NCBI GenBank assembly: GCA_964643885.1
Contig: CAZXUI010000041.1
Span: 1-37,206 of the forward strand
Source: CAADGL01 sp964643885
GTDB lineage: Bacteria; Planctomycetota; Phycisphaerae; UBA1845; Fen-1342
Direction: 5' to 3'
DNA length: 37,206 nucleotides
The stretch's first letter is position 1, and each line of letters opens with the position of its first letter. The position numbers and the translations under genes were made by a program. The notes under the pieces were generated by a model, which ran no database searches, had not been told where the DNA came from, and saw only the letters and a program-made list of their open reading frames with translations. Shown here in pieces: positions 15,443-23,099 of this stretch.

Positions 15443-17134
15443 TTACGGAGGCCAGTGAAGCGGAGGGCGGATGGTATTGGTCTGCCACGACGCGCCTCCC
15501 GTCGATGGCCGGCCGCAATCATACACTTCGACCATGACTCCCATCGTGTAGCGCCACGTCAGCTCGCGCTGAAGGTCGTCGGCCAGCGCAACGACCACGT
15601 CTTCCACCTGGCATTCGATCGGCAGCGCGTCTGGAACGAGGGTGATCGGGGTCGTGCAGTTCGCCGCGGAGACGTAGACGCCCGTCGGCGCATTCGACTG
15701 GAGTCCTCGAGTGCCGATCGTGTGCGCCCGGAAGTTGTAGCGGGTGCCGGCCAGATCTCGCGTCCGGGCATACGTCGTGCCGGAGCCGCCCTGGTCGGAC
15801 CAAGTGGTGATGGGTACCCCGGTCGCCGCGTCCAGCAGCATCGCGAACGCGCGGTCATAGCAGGTGGTCCCGCCCGCCACGAGAACTCGCTCCGGAAATC
15901 CGGCCGGCGGCACTCGCAGCGCCACCGCGCTGGGCGCCGGTACAAAATCGAGCCCGCTGGCAAGCGTGATCCAGTCCGTGGGCGGCGGCGAACCGCACGT
16001 ACCGGGGGTCAGCCGCGCCACGACGAGTGTCGGTCCGCTGCACAGATCCGCCGCCCCTATGCGGACACCGCTGAGATAGAACTCGCTGGTGTCCGGGTCC
16101 ATGTCGATGCCGCGCCATTGAGTGACGTGGTTATAGGAGTTCGCACCGATCGGCCACAGGATCGCCCCGTTCGCCGAGTTGACATTCATCACCAGCCCCT
16201 GGGTGCCGATGCTCCCGACCACCACGATGCTGCCTGCCGGCGGAACGACGCTTCCCGGCGGCGCGATTCCAAAATCCTGGATGCCGATCGAGCGATTCGT
16301 CGTAACATCCGCATACACCATCGACCACTTGAGAAAGCCAGTCGCGCCGTCCAGGCACGAGATCACGCCCACGGCCGGAGTCGGGAAATCGAACGTACGA
16401 GTGCGCCCGACCACCACATCGCCGTTCGCAAGCTCCTTGATCATCACGGCCGGCTGAGTGTAGCTCCACGGTCCCACGGCGCTCTGATAGTCACCGCTAA
16501 GACCGACCGTCCAGAGTACGCTGCTCGTGATCGGGTCCAGTCGGCAGGCGAAGACCCCTTGGATGTTTGTCGCTTCACGATACTCGCCGGCGATCAGCAC
16601 GTGCCCGTTGGCGGCCACGTCGACGCCGTAACCGATCAGGTCGCCGCCCGTCGTGTCTTCGGCGACAATCTCACTGGACACCGTGTGATTCGTCGACCAA
16701 AAAGCGACGTGCAGAGATCTCGGGCCGGCCGGCTGTGTGACCGCCCCGACACTGACGAGCCTGTTCACGATCGCCAGCGGAGAGGTGAACACGTCAAGCG
16801 AGTAGTGCTCGACCGGACCGGCGCTGCCGAACACGCTGGCAAACTCCCGATCGACGGCGAATTGCCCGACCGCCGGGGAGGACAGGAAGGCGATCCCCAG
16901 CCCGCACAGAACCGAGCCGACACCGCGACTCCAGCCGCAGTTCCACCAGACCCGAGCCGGCCCGCCTCGCGTCGCCGCATCGCTCCGCCGCTGCATCGGC
17001 CGGTCGCCCGCCCGGGCCGGCAGAACGCCGGGCGCTGCCTGCCCCGTGTGTGTCCTGTGCTCTCTCCTGACGGATCGTCCGCACGGCGCATCGCCGGGCA
17101 GCGTCTGCCACCGATAAAAGTTGGTCTCTCGCAT
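15443..17134 (-). CDS. Exported beta-propeller-like protein of unknown function
   Basis: 563 residues from the ATG at 17134, chosen because GAGGAG sits seven bases upstream. An in-frame ATG at 16996 would begin closer to the hydrophobic segment (WNCGWSRGVGSVLCGLGIAF, ending SSPAVGQ), so the signal peptide is either preceded by about 55 extra Arg-rich residues or the later start is used. The mature part is rich in short beta-strand repeats: GVFACRLDPITSSVLWTVGL, GVISCLDGATGFLKWSMVYA, GLVMNVNSANGAILWPIGAN and AFAMLLDAATGVPITTW. Each has the shape value-D-x-x-T/S-G-x-x-x-W, as in PQQ/SBBP-like propellers. No catalytic motif and no dockerin tail are seen. It is convergent with the WD40 kinase. 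Its codon use also has more A/T at third positions than most of the window. Confidence 0.7.
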   Translation of the reverse strand: MRETNFYRWQTLPGDAPCGRSVRREHRTHTGQAAPGVLPARAGDRPMQRRSDAATRGGPARVWWNCGWSRGVGSVLCGLGIAFLSSPAVGQFAVDREFASVFGSAGPVEHYSLDVFTSPLAIVNRLVSVGAVTQPAGPRSLHVAFWSTNHTVSSEIVAEDTTGGDLIGYGVDVAANGHVLIAGEYREATNIQGVFACRLDPITSSVLWTVGLSGDYQSAVGPWSYTQPAVMIKELANGDVVVGRTRTFDFPTPAVGVISCLDGATGFLKWSMVYADVTTNRSIGIQDFGIAPPGSVVPPAGSIVVVGSIGTQGLVMNVNSANGAILWPIGANSYNHVTQWRGIDMDPDTSEFYLSGVRIGAADLCSGPTLVVARLTPGTCGSPPPTDWITLASGLDFVPAPSAVALRVPPAGFPERVLVAGGTTCYDRAFAMLLDAATGVPITTWSDQGGSGTTYARTRDLAGTRYNFRAHTIGTRGLQSNAPTGVYVSAANCTTPITLVPDALPIECQVEDVVVALADDLQRELTWRYTMGVMVEVYDCGRPSTGGASWQTNTIRPPLHWPP

Positions 17135-17482
17135 TCGTTGCTCCTCGTAGGGTGCCGTCGCGGCCCCGCGCCGCGAGCTTCCGGAGGAGACTTGTGGCTT
17201 GTGACCGGAATCTATCAGTGGAATCGAGAAATATGTGCCGCCCCCGTCGGCCCCGGGCAGAATTGTCAGCTCGCGCACCCGCCGCGGAGCCGGATTCGGG
17301 CGGCCCCTTGCCCCACCACGCGCGCGACTTTCAGATCGGCTCGAGCCCCCTGCTTCCGCAGCGCCGGTCTCTGGGCGAAGAATCCCGGCCACCCCTCTAA
17401 GAACTTCCGGAGCCGGTTGCGAATACGTCCAAACGTAATGATCAGGCCGAGTTCACCTCGGAACGCCCTGAGTGCGACCATC
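17135..17482. other. Intergenic region, exported protein leader / tRNA 3' flank
   Basis: It contains the Shine-Dalgarno of the exported protein on the minus strand, a possible -10 (TAGATT) about 65-70 bases before its start, and a weak hairpin (CCGAG/CTCGG, 17447-17461) just beyond the tRNA 3' end that may end tRNA transcription. A 71-codon minus-strand open frame here has no Shine-Dalgarno or family features and was not called. Confidence 0.4.
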
Positions 17483-17555
17483 GCGCCCGAGAGGATTCGA
17501 ACCTCCGACCTGCGGTTTAGGAAACCGCTGCTCTATCCAACTGAGCTACGGGCGC
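17483..17555 (-). tRNA. tRNA-Arg, anticodon CCU
   Basis: Read on the minus strand it is a complete 73-base cloverleaf. The 7-bp acceptor GCGCCCG/CGGGCGC is perfect. The D arm is GCTC/GAGC. The anticodon stem GCGGT/ACCGC encloses the loop TTCCTAA (anticodon CCT in DNA). The T arm GGAGG/CCTCT has loop TTCGAAT. CCA is not encoded. It reads AGG, a rare codon in so GC-rich a genome. Confidence 0.95.
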
Positions 17556-17570
17556 ACGCGCTTCCACTGC

Positions 17571-17677
17571 GCACGAATCGCCGCCTCGGCCGCCGTTGGC
17601 CACGGCCGGCGGGCTCGGCAGCAGTCGGCCGCAGCGGCATCCCCAGCAGCCGGATCGCGCCGCCGCGCGATTCGTGC
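17571..17677. repeat. 10-bp inverted repeat upstream of the tRNA
   Basis: GCACGAATCG (17571-17580) and its exact complement CGATTCGTGC (17668-17677) bracket 87 bases. They lie between a TATAGT -10-like hexamer (17696-17691, minus) and the tRNA, so the stem could form in the pre-tRNA leader. Function unknown; the rest of the 282-base gap shows nothing else. Confidence 0.4.
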
Positions 17678-17837
17678 AGCGAACAGCGCCACTATAACCC
17701 GAAACCGAACCCGGAACGACGCCCGCGGCTCGCGCCGCACGCGCACGACTCCGGCCGCGCACCTCTCAACTCCAGCCGTGCGCCGCTCGCTGAGCGCCGC
17801 TCGATCACCCCCCCAATCTGCTCACTCCCCCATTCGC

Positions 17838-18581
17838 TCAATCCAAGACAGGCAACCGCAGCACCGACCCACGCGCCACCGCCAGCCGCTCGACATGCCC
17901 CGTCAGCTCGCGCCCGCCGACGTTCACAAGCGCATTCGCGTGCATCGACGTCCCCGGGTGCGTCATCCGGCCGACCGAATCCCGCGCGTAGAACCCGACG
18001 ATCCGCGCCTCCCCCGGCATCTGGCTGTCGTACCGCCACGGCTGCTGCTGCACCATCAGCCAAGCCCCCGGCCGCATCGGGCACGTCCCGTTGGTGACGT
18101 GCATCCGCAAGTCGCGCAGCTCGCCATCGATGGTGAAGGGGAACGGCTTGTCCGGATCGATCCGCGCCTTGCGGGCGTGCTCGCTGATGAACCGCTCCAG
18201 CTCCGCGCCGGACAGCTCCGCATCGATCGTCACCTCGCGCCACTTTTCGACGTGAGCCGCCGTCAGCAGCACCGCCCGCTCCTCCGAAGTCGCCGTCGGA
18301 CCCTCGACCCGCACGTCTCCGCCCGCCGGCCGGGCCACCCAGACCTGCCCGTCGTAGATCGTCACCTCCCCTTCCAGCCCCGCCAGCGCACCGACCCCCA
18401 CCGCTCCCGGCCGACGCTGAACCTCCGCCAGCCGCACGGCCGGAAGCGATTGCGGCTGATCCGAGGACAGCACGTCGTGCATGCGGCCGTGCTGCTGCAC
18501 CTGCACCTGGCGATTCGCACAGCCGCCCACGAGCGACACGACCGCGCCAAGACAACACAGAAACCCCACGGACCTCTTCAT
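17838..18581 (-). CDS. Lipoprotein of the alpha-acetolactate decarboxylase-like family
   Basis: 247 residues from the ATG at 18581, eight bases after GGAG. A lipoprotein signal ends in LVGGC (Cys21). The body resembles acetolactate decarboxylase: HGRMHDVL near 31-38, then GVGALAGLEGEVTIYDGQVW (about 63-80) matching the LDGEL block, a TIDAELSGAELERFI segment, and FPFTIDGELRDLRMHV. The C-terminal metal-site region is VGRMTHPGTSMHANALVNV followed by TGHVERL. In the classical enzyme three histidines (H-x-H and a later G-H-V) bind zinc. Here His214 and His229 are kept, but the second His of the H-x-H pair reads Asn216, so activity is uncertain. The classical enzyme makes acetoin from acetolactate; a lipid-anchored form is odd for that role. 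It may instead be a structural relative. Confidence 0.6.
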   Translation of the reverse strand: MKRSVGFLCCLGAVVSLVGGCANRQVQVQQHGRMHDVLSSDQPQSLPAVRLAEVQRRPGAVGVGALAGLEGEVTIYDGQVWVARPAGGDVRVEGPTATSEERAVLLTAAHVEKWREVTIDAELSGAELERFISEHARKARIDPDKPFPFTIDGELRDLRMHVTNGTCPMRPGAWLMVQQQPWRYDSQMPGEARIVGFYARDSVGRMTHPGTSMHANALVNVGGRELTGHVERLAVARGSVLRLPVLD

Positions 18582-18770
18582 GCTTTGCTCCGAGATTGGC
18601 GGGCGCACGGGGTGTGTTCGACACGCGGCGACGAACGCATTACCGCAGGGGAATGCCGGACGCGCCCCCCGCGCTTGCGCCGACGGTATGCTCGCGTGCC
18701 GCCCGGCCCCGTCAATCCGCCGCCCCCCGTTCCCGCCGACGCGGGCTGGGCCACCCCGGCCGACGCCTGC

Positions 18771-19673
18771 TCAGGCGTGAAACAGCCCGCCCCGGGCCGC
18801 CTCCGAGACCGCCCGCACGGCCGGGTGGCGGGTGCGCCGCTCGACGGAGATCGCATAGAACCGCTCCGTCATCTTCGGCGGCTCACCGATCATCGCCACC
18901 CCGTACTGCCGCCCGATTTCCCGTGCGATCACGCTGGGGGAGAAGAAGAGCCCCACGCCGGCCGCACCGAACGCCTTCATCAACGCGCTGTCTTCGAACA
19001 GCCCGGCAACCCGCGGCACGATCCCGCTGGATTGCAGCCACCCGTCCAGCGTCCGGCGAATGGCGCAGGTTTCCGCCGGCAGAAGCACCGGCAGCTCGGC
19101 CAGGCACGCCGGAAAGCGCCGCCGAAGCCCCCGCGCCTGCCGGGCCGGCCCGAACACCCCCACCGAGCTCTCTCCCAGCAAATGGCTGAACGCCCGAACG
19201 CTCACGCCCGGCGCCGCCGGCGAATCGCTGATCACCAGGTCCAGTTCGTGCACCGCCAGCTCACCCAGCAGCCGCTCGGATTTGCCCTCGCGGCAGTTCA
19301 GCTCGACAGGCTCGCCCAGCCGCAGGGCCGGCTCGAGCAGTCGATACGCGATCAGCTTCGGCACCACGTCCGAAACCCCGACATTGAATCGCATCGCCCG
19401 GCCCGCCGGCCGGCCGCGGATCGTCTCCCGCAGCTCGCCGCCCAGCGAGAAGATCTCGTCCGCGTAGCGCAGCGCCACGCGCCCCATCTCGGTCAGCTCG
19501 AGCCGCCGCCCGCGGCGATGAAACAGCGGCTGCCCCAGCCAGCGCTCGAGCGCGCGAATCTGCGTCGAAATGGTCGGCTGCGAGACCAGCAGCTTCCGGG
19601 CCGCCGCCAGAATGCTGCCCTCGCGCGCGACCACCCAGAAGTAGTGCAGGTAGTGGTAATTGGGCTGCTCCAT
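18771..19673 (-). CDS. nhaR: LysR-family regulator of the NhaR type
   Basis: 300 residues. The N-terminus NYHYLHYFWVVAREGSILAA and the helix-turn-helix around residues 15-45 (LLVSQPTISTQIRALERWLG) match NhaR closely, as do LTEMGRVALRYADEIFSLG, VELNCREGKSERLLGELAVH, DLVISDSP, FPACLAELPVLLPAE, FEDSALMKAFGAAGVGLFF and the C-terminal ERRTRHPAVRAV. NhaR in enterobacteria activates the Na+/H+ antiporter gene nhaA in response to sodium and also affects surface polysaccharide genes. No antiporter lies in this window, so the target is elsewhere or different. It is divergent from the zinc-ribbon gene at 19811. The start has no Shine-Dalgarno but a TATAGA hexamer eight bases upstream, suggesting a leaderless mRNA. 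Confidence 0.9.
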   Translation of the reverse strand: MEQPNYHYLHYFWVVAREGSILAAARKLLVSQPTISTQIRALERWLGQPLFHRRGRRLELTEMGRVALRYADEIFSLGGELRETIRGRPAGRAMRFNVGVSDVVPKLIAYRLLEPALRLGEPVELNCREGKSERLLGELAVHELDLVISDSPAAPGVSVRAFSHLLGESSVGVFGPARQARGLRRRFPACLAELPVLLPAETCAIRRTLDGWLQSSGIVPRVAGLFEDSALMKAFGAAGVGLFFSPSVIAREIGRQYGVAMIGEPPKMTERFYAISVERRTRHPAVRAVSEAARGGLFHA

Positions 19674-19680
19674 GGCACCA

Positions 19681-19704
19681 TTCTATATAGGAAAAATCTA
19701 TAAA
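19681..19704 (-). promoter_or_regulatory. AT-rich promoter/operator region of nhaR
   Basis: An unusually AT-rich block in GC-rich DNA. TCTATA occurs at 19682-19687 and 19697-19702, 15 bases apart; on the minus strand each reads TATAGA. The proximal copy is eight bases from the nhaR ATG, fitting a -10. The direct repeat could also be a regulator site, and LysR proteins often act on the divergent spacer. Confidence 0.45.
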
Positions 19705-19810
19705 CAAGCGAGATGCTTTCAATTTGCCTATCCGGCGGCTGCGCTGAATACTCCTTCGCACGGCCGGCTTTCGGCCGCGGCCGCACGACAACCATGAGAG
19801 GAATCACGAC

Positions 19811-20074
19811 GTGAAATGCCCCAGCTGCAACACCGAGCTGCGACTCTCCGACCGCGACGGCGTCGAGGTCGACTACTGTCCCAACTGTCGCGGCGTGTGG
19901 CTCGATCGCGGCGAGCTCGACAAGATCGTCGAGCGCGCCCAGGCCGGCCCGCACTCGTACCGGGACGACGACGACCACGACGACCACCGCTACGCCCCCG
20001 GCCGGCCCGAGTACGGCGGCCGCCACCGAAAGCGTAAGTCCTGGCTCAGCGAGATGTTCGATTTCGGCGACTGA
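19811..20074 (+). CDS. Small TFIIB-type zinc-ribbon protein
   Basis: 87 residues from a GTG at 19811, preceded by GAGAGGA. The N-terminus carries KCPSCNTELRLSDRDGVEVD then YCPNCRGVWLDRGELDKIVE, two C-P-x-C knuckles (about residues 3-6 and 23-26) that form the zf-TFIIB domain, including the signature C-R-G-x-W-L-D-x-G-E-L. The middle is Asp/His-rich (DDDDHDDHRY) and could bind extra metal. The C-terminus is basic, then ends WLSEMFDFGD. Members are small cytosolic proteins of unknown function, often near membrane or stress genes. The gap to the cupredoxin gene is 174 bases with nothing recognisable, so co-transcription is possible but unproven. Confidence 0.85.
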   Translation: MKCPSCNTELRLSDRDGVEVDYCPNCRGVWLDRGELDKIVERAQAGPHSYRDDDDHDDHRYAPGRPEYGGRHRKRKSWLSEMFDFGD

Positions 20075-20248
20075 CCGGCCGCCGCCACTGCCTCCCGCCC
20101 GCCGCCCCGGACGCCCTCCCGCCGGGCCGGCCGCGGAAAATGAGCTGCCGGTGTATCTGCCGGCCCGGGTGCCGCTCCGCTGGGAAGGGAGAGTGTCCGG
20201 GCGTTTCGGCGCTCCCCGCACCTCACTTCCGGGCCGAAGGAGAACACC

Positions 20249-22279
20249 ATGGCTCTTCGAGAAAGGCTGTACGCCTCGCTGGCGCTGCTTTGCGCGCCGA
20301 TCGCATCGTTCGGGCTGGCGGATTCCGCCGACACGATGCACCTGACCGACGAACCGGGGGCCTGGTTCCGCAGCGAAGCCACCGGCTCGCCGGTGGCCAT
20401 CCTCAACGCCGGCGAGCGAATCGACTTCAAGATCGGAAATTGCTGCACGAGCACGCGGCATACCGTGACGCTGCTCGTGCGGCCCGACGGCTCGCAGGCC
20501 GACATCGACCAGGACAGTTCGCAGCGCGGCACGCTCTCGATGACCTTCGACGAGCCCGGCGTCTACGTGCTGGTCTGCAAGATCCACCCCTACATGACCG
20601 CGGTCGTGGCCGTGCGCGACGCCGCCGGAAACATCCCCGACGTGACGGCCTCGGCGCTGCCCTTCATCGGGCACCTGGGCGCGGACGCTCTGCCCGCCAC
20701 GACGGTGCTCTCCGTCATCACCACGGTCGCCGCCACCGACGACGAGAAGGTCGCCAAGTGGGACATTCTCGACCCGCAGAAGCAGGTCCTCCCCACGATT
20801 CCCGGCGTCGGCGAAGTCTGGGTCAGCTCGCAGTTCGAGCGCGTACCGGGACAGTTGGACGAGAACGGCGTCCAGAAGCCCGGCACGATCACGGTCGTCG
20901 ACGCCGCCACGTTCACCGTCGAGCGCGAGATCAACGGACTCGGCGCCGCCGGCATGTGGAACAACCCGCACAACATGTGGGCCAACGACGCGCTCGACGT
21001 CGTCTACAACGCCAACTGGTTCGGCCAGTGGATCAACAAGATCGACCGCGAGAGCGGCGCCATCGTCGACAGCATCACCGTCGGCGAGGCCCCCACGCAC
21101 ATCGTCACCATTCCCACGCAGTGCTCCGACCAGTTCGGCCTCCTCACCGTCCCGCTCAGCGCTGAACACAATCTCGTGAAGGTCGAGGATCAGGGCGACC
21201 GCCTGCACATCGTCGACGCGCGCCCGACCGGCGAGAGCCGCAACCACCCGCACGGCCACTGGCTCACCTGCGGCCGCGGAACCCGCGCGATCGTCCCCAA
21301 CGTCTTCAAGGGGCTCGGCCTGGCCGGCTCCGTCAGCATCATCGACACGCTCAGCGGCGAGGTCCTGCGCGAGTTCGAGCACGATGCGGCCGATTCCCTG
21401 CGCTCCGCCCTGCTCATGCCGGTCGCGGTCGGCGAGTGCCACGTCGAGATCGACGGCGAGCACGTGCACAAGGCCTACGTCGCCAACATCGTCAGCGGCA
21501 TGGTCACCGTCATCGACGTCGACCAGATGCAGCTCCTCCGCAATATCCCCGTCACCTTCGCGCCCGACGGCCAGCAGGGCCTGGACCTGCTCCACACGCT
21601 TCAGGCCCCGATCCAGACGCCCGTCAGCCCCGACGGCCGCTTCGTCGTCACGGCCGTGCTGTCGCTGACCACGGTCGACCGCCCGCCGACCGGCGCGGCC
21701 GACCACGTCGCCGTCATCGACGCCCGCACTGACCAGGTCGCCGCGTATCTGCCGACCCCGGCCGGCACGCACGGCGCGAATTGGGGCGCCAAGCTCGGCG
21801 GCGGCTACTACTGCTTCGTCACGAACCAGCACTCGAACGCAATGACCGTCGTCGACCCGGACCCGGACGGCGACGGAGACGCCTGCGACGCGGCCGTCGT
21901 CGGCACGATCGTGCTGGCCAACGGCAGTTCCGGCGCCGGCGTCACCGATGGCACGGGCGGCCAGGGCGTCAAGCCGCTTCCGAACATGCACGACGGCTGG
22001 ATTCAGCCGACCGTCGAGCTGGCGGATGCGGGCGACGTCTCGAGCGAGGTGGCTGGCTGGATCGCGCAACTGACCGACTTCCAGCGCGATCCGGACGGCG
22101 AAGATCAATTCTTCCCCGGCGACCGGGACCGCGATGGCGATGTGGACTTCGCTGACCTGCTGACGCTTCTGGCGGCCTACGGCAGCGGCGACGGCGGCGA
22201 TACCGACGGCGACGGCGATACGGACTTCACCGACCTGGTGAACCTGCTCGCAGACTTCGGCGGCGGCTGCCCGACGTAA
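20249..22279 (+). CDS. Exported cupredoxin / YVTN-type propeller / dockerin-like protein
   Basis: 676 residues from the ATG at 20249, with AAGGAG upstream. A signal peptide (about 1-25) is followed by a cupredoxin domain (about 28-125). His71 and the block C110-x2-H113-x2-M116 supply the His/Cys/His/Met ligands of a type 1 (blue) copper site. A propeller-like region (about 155-560) has YVTN-type blades such as GTITVVDAATFTVEREINGL, GSVSIIDTLSGEVLREFEHD and GMVTVIDVDQMQLLRNIPVT. The last 56 residues are two calcium-binding dockerin-like repeats (DRDGDVDFADLLTLLAAYG and DTDGDGDTDFTDLVNLLADFG). Blue copper domains shuttle electrons, so the propeller may be a partner-binding or catalytic module. 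The order and copper type differ from nitrous-oxide reductase. A hairpin array lies 44 bases downstream. Confidence 0.88.
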   Translation: MALRERLYASLALLCAPIASFGLADSADTMHLTDEPGAWFRSEATGSPVAILNAGERIDFKIGNCCTSTRHTVTLLVRPDGSQADIDQDSSQRGTLSMTFDEPGVYVLVCKIHPYMTAVVAVRDAAGNIPDVTASALPFIGHLGADALPATTVLSVITTVAATDDEKVAKWDILDPQKQVLPTIPGVGEVWVSSQFERVPGQLDENGVQKPGTITVVDAATFTVEREINGLGAAGMWNNPHNMWANDALDVVYNANWFGQWINKIDRESGAIVDSITVGEAPTHIVTIPTQCSDQFGLLTVPLSAEHNLVKVEDQGDRLHIVDARPTGESRNHPHGHWLTCGRGTRAIVPNVFKGLGLAGSVSIIDTLSGEVLREFEHDAADSLRSALLMPVAVGECHVEIDGEHVHKAYVANIVSGMVTVIDVDQMQLLRNIPVTFAPDGQQGLDLLHTLQAPIQTPVSPDGRFVVTAVLSLTTVDRPPTGAADHVAVIDARTDQVAAYLPTPAGTHGANWGAKLGGGYYCFVTNQHSNAMTVVDPDPDGDGDACDAAVVGTIVLANGSSGAGVTDGTGGQGVKPLPNMHDGWIQPTVELADAGDVSSEVAGWIAQLTDFQRDPDGEDQFFPGDRDRDGDVDFADLLTLLAAYGSGDGGDTDGDGDTDFTDLVNLLADFGGGCPT

Positions 22280-22323
22280 ACCCGGAGCCGCGCGTGAAGT
22301 CGCGCCCGCTTCGGCGGTGTGGA

Positions 22324-22443
22324 GACCGGTCTCCGACCAGTCTGAAGCAATTGGGGGACCGGTCTCTGACCGGTCCGAAGCAGGTTGGGGGACCGGTCTC
22401 TGACCGGTCCGAAGCAGGTTGGGGGACCGGTCTCTGACCGGTC
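22324..22443. repeat. Tandem hairpin array, four units
   Basis: Units of the 19-base hairpin GACCGGTCTCTGACCGGTC (8-bp arms, 3-base loop) lie at 22324-22342, 22357-22375, 22391-22409 and 22425-22443. The period is 33-34 bases, with linkers based on CGAAGCAGGTTGGGG. The first unit has a TCC loop and one arm change. The array fills the gap between two convergent genes (stops at 22279 and 22548) and could act as a two-way terminator. The same core recurs at 36996-37206. Confidence 0.9.
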
Positions 22444-22547
22444 AAGTTCGAAGAAGGGTGCCCTGCCAACGGCTTGCGGCGTCGGCAGGGCATCAAGTTA
22501 CCGCTCACCCGCTCCCCGGTTCCACGGCTTGACCACTCCGTCCGTCT

Positions 22548-23069
22548 TTACTCGCTCGTTCGATGGGAGTTTGTCGCGACCCGCCGCGCCGGCCACGTCG
22601 GCAAAACCCGCACCCGCACACGATGCCAGATGAACAGACCGACCCAAACGCCGCTGCTGCCAAGCAGAATCATGACCCATCGCGGCACACCGCCGCGAGC
22701 CAGATCAAGCGCGTCGCCCGTCCCGAGCGGCCCACCAACCGCCAGATACGCGCCATTCGCAATCAGGCAGAATCCCCCGAAGATGGCGGCTGGCCGCCCC
22801 AGCCTGCGATTCACCGCCCGCGCCACGCCCGCGAGCAACAGCGGCAACGCGCAGCCCCACACAAACCCGCCCCAGACAACGAACGCCGACGGCCGCCCGC
22901 TCGCCAGGTGCGTCTGCGAGAACCCGACCAGCGGCACGTTCACGCGCAGCACGCGTTCGCCGCTGATCCATGCGTGAATCACATGCCCCAGCTCGTGCGC
23001 GGCCATCATCCCCAGCCACATCGCGTACACCGCGACCAGCCATGCCAGCAGCACCAGCCCGCGCCGCAC
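22548..23069 (-). CDS. M50-like membrane metalloprotease (small)
   Basis: 173 residues from a GTG at 23069, with GGAG seven bases upstream. The first hydrophobic segment contains AAHELGHVIHAW with HELGH at 25-29, the zinc motif of site-2-type intramembrane proteases. Further hydrophobic segments lie at about 62-84 (FVVWGGFVWGCALPLLLAGV), 93-112 and 130-150. The third zinc ligand (the Asp of an NPDG-like motif) is not obvious, so activity is uncertain. The product is an integral membrane protein, possibly a short M50 relative. It lies 30 bases downstream of the ArfB-like gene on the same strand and is probably in the same transcript. Confidence 0.65.
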   Translation of the reverse strand: MRRGLVLLAWLVAVYAMWLGMMAAHELGHVIHAWISGERVLRVNVPLVGFSQTHLASGRPSAFVVWGGFVWGCALPLLLAGVARAVNRRLGRPAAIFGGFCLIANGAYLAVGGPLGTGDALDLARGGVPRWVMILLGSSGVWVGLFIWHRVRVRVLPTWPARRVATNSHRTSE

Positions 23070-23099
23070 GATCGCTCTCCTCAGCGCCGCTGACTGCGG

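Noticed and set aside
17266..17481. 71-codon minus-strand frame next to the tRNA
   Set aside because: There is no Shine-Dalgarno, its start lies two bases from the tRNA end, and no family was recognised.
15344..19703. Long plus-strand open frames across the exported protein, tRNA and NhaR genes
   Set aside because: They run straight through a tRNA gene and are antisense to recognisable proteins, with Arg/Pro-rich composition typical of shadow frames.
19493..22108. Minus-strand open frame of about 870 codons
   Set aside because: It is antisense to the cupredoxin and zinc-ribbon genes and has no domain or Shine-Dalgarno.
20249..22279. Nitrous-oxide reductase
   Set aside because: Propeller plus cupredoxin looks similar at first, but the copper domain is N-terminal and of type 1, and the multi-His ligands of the CuZ site were not seen in the propeller.
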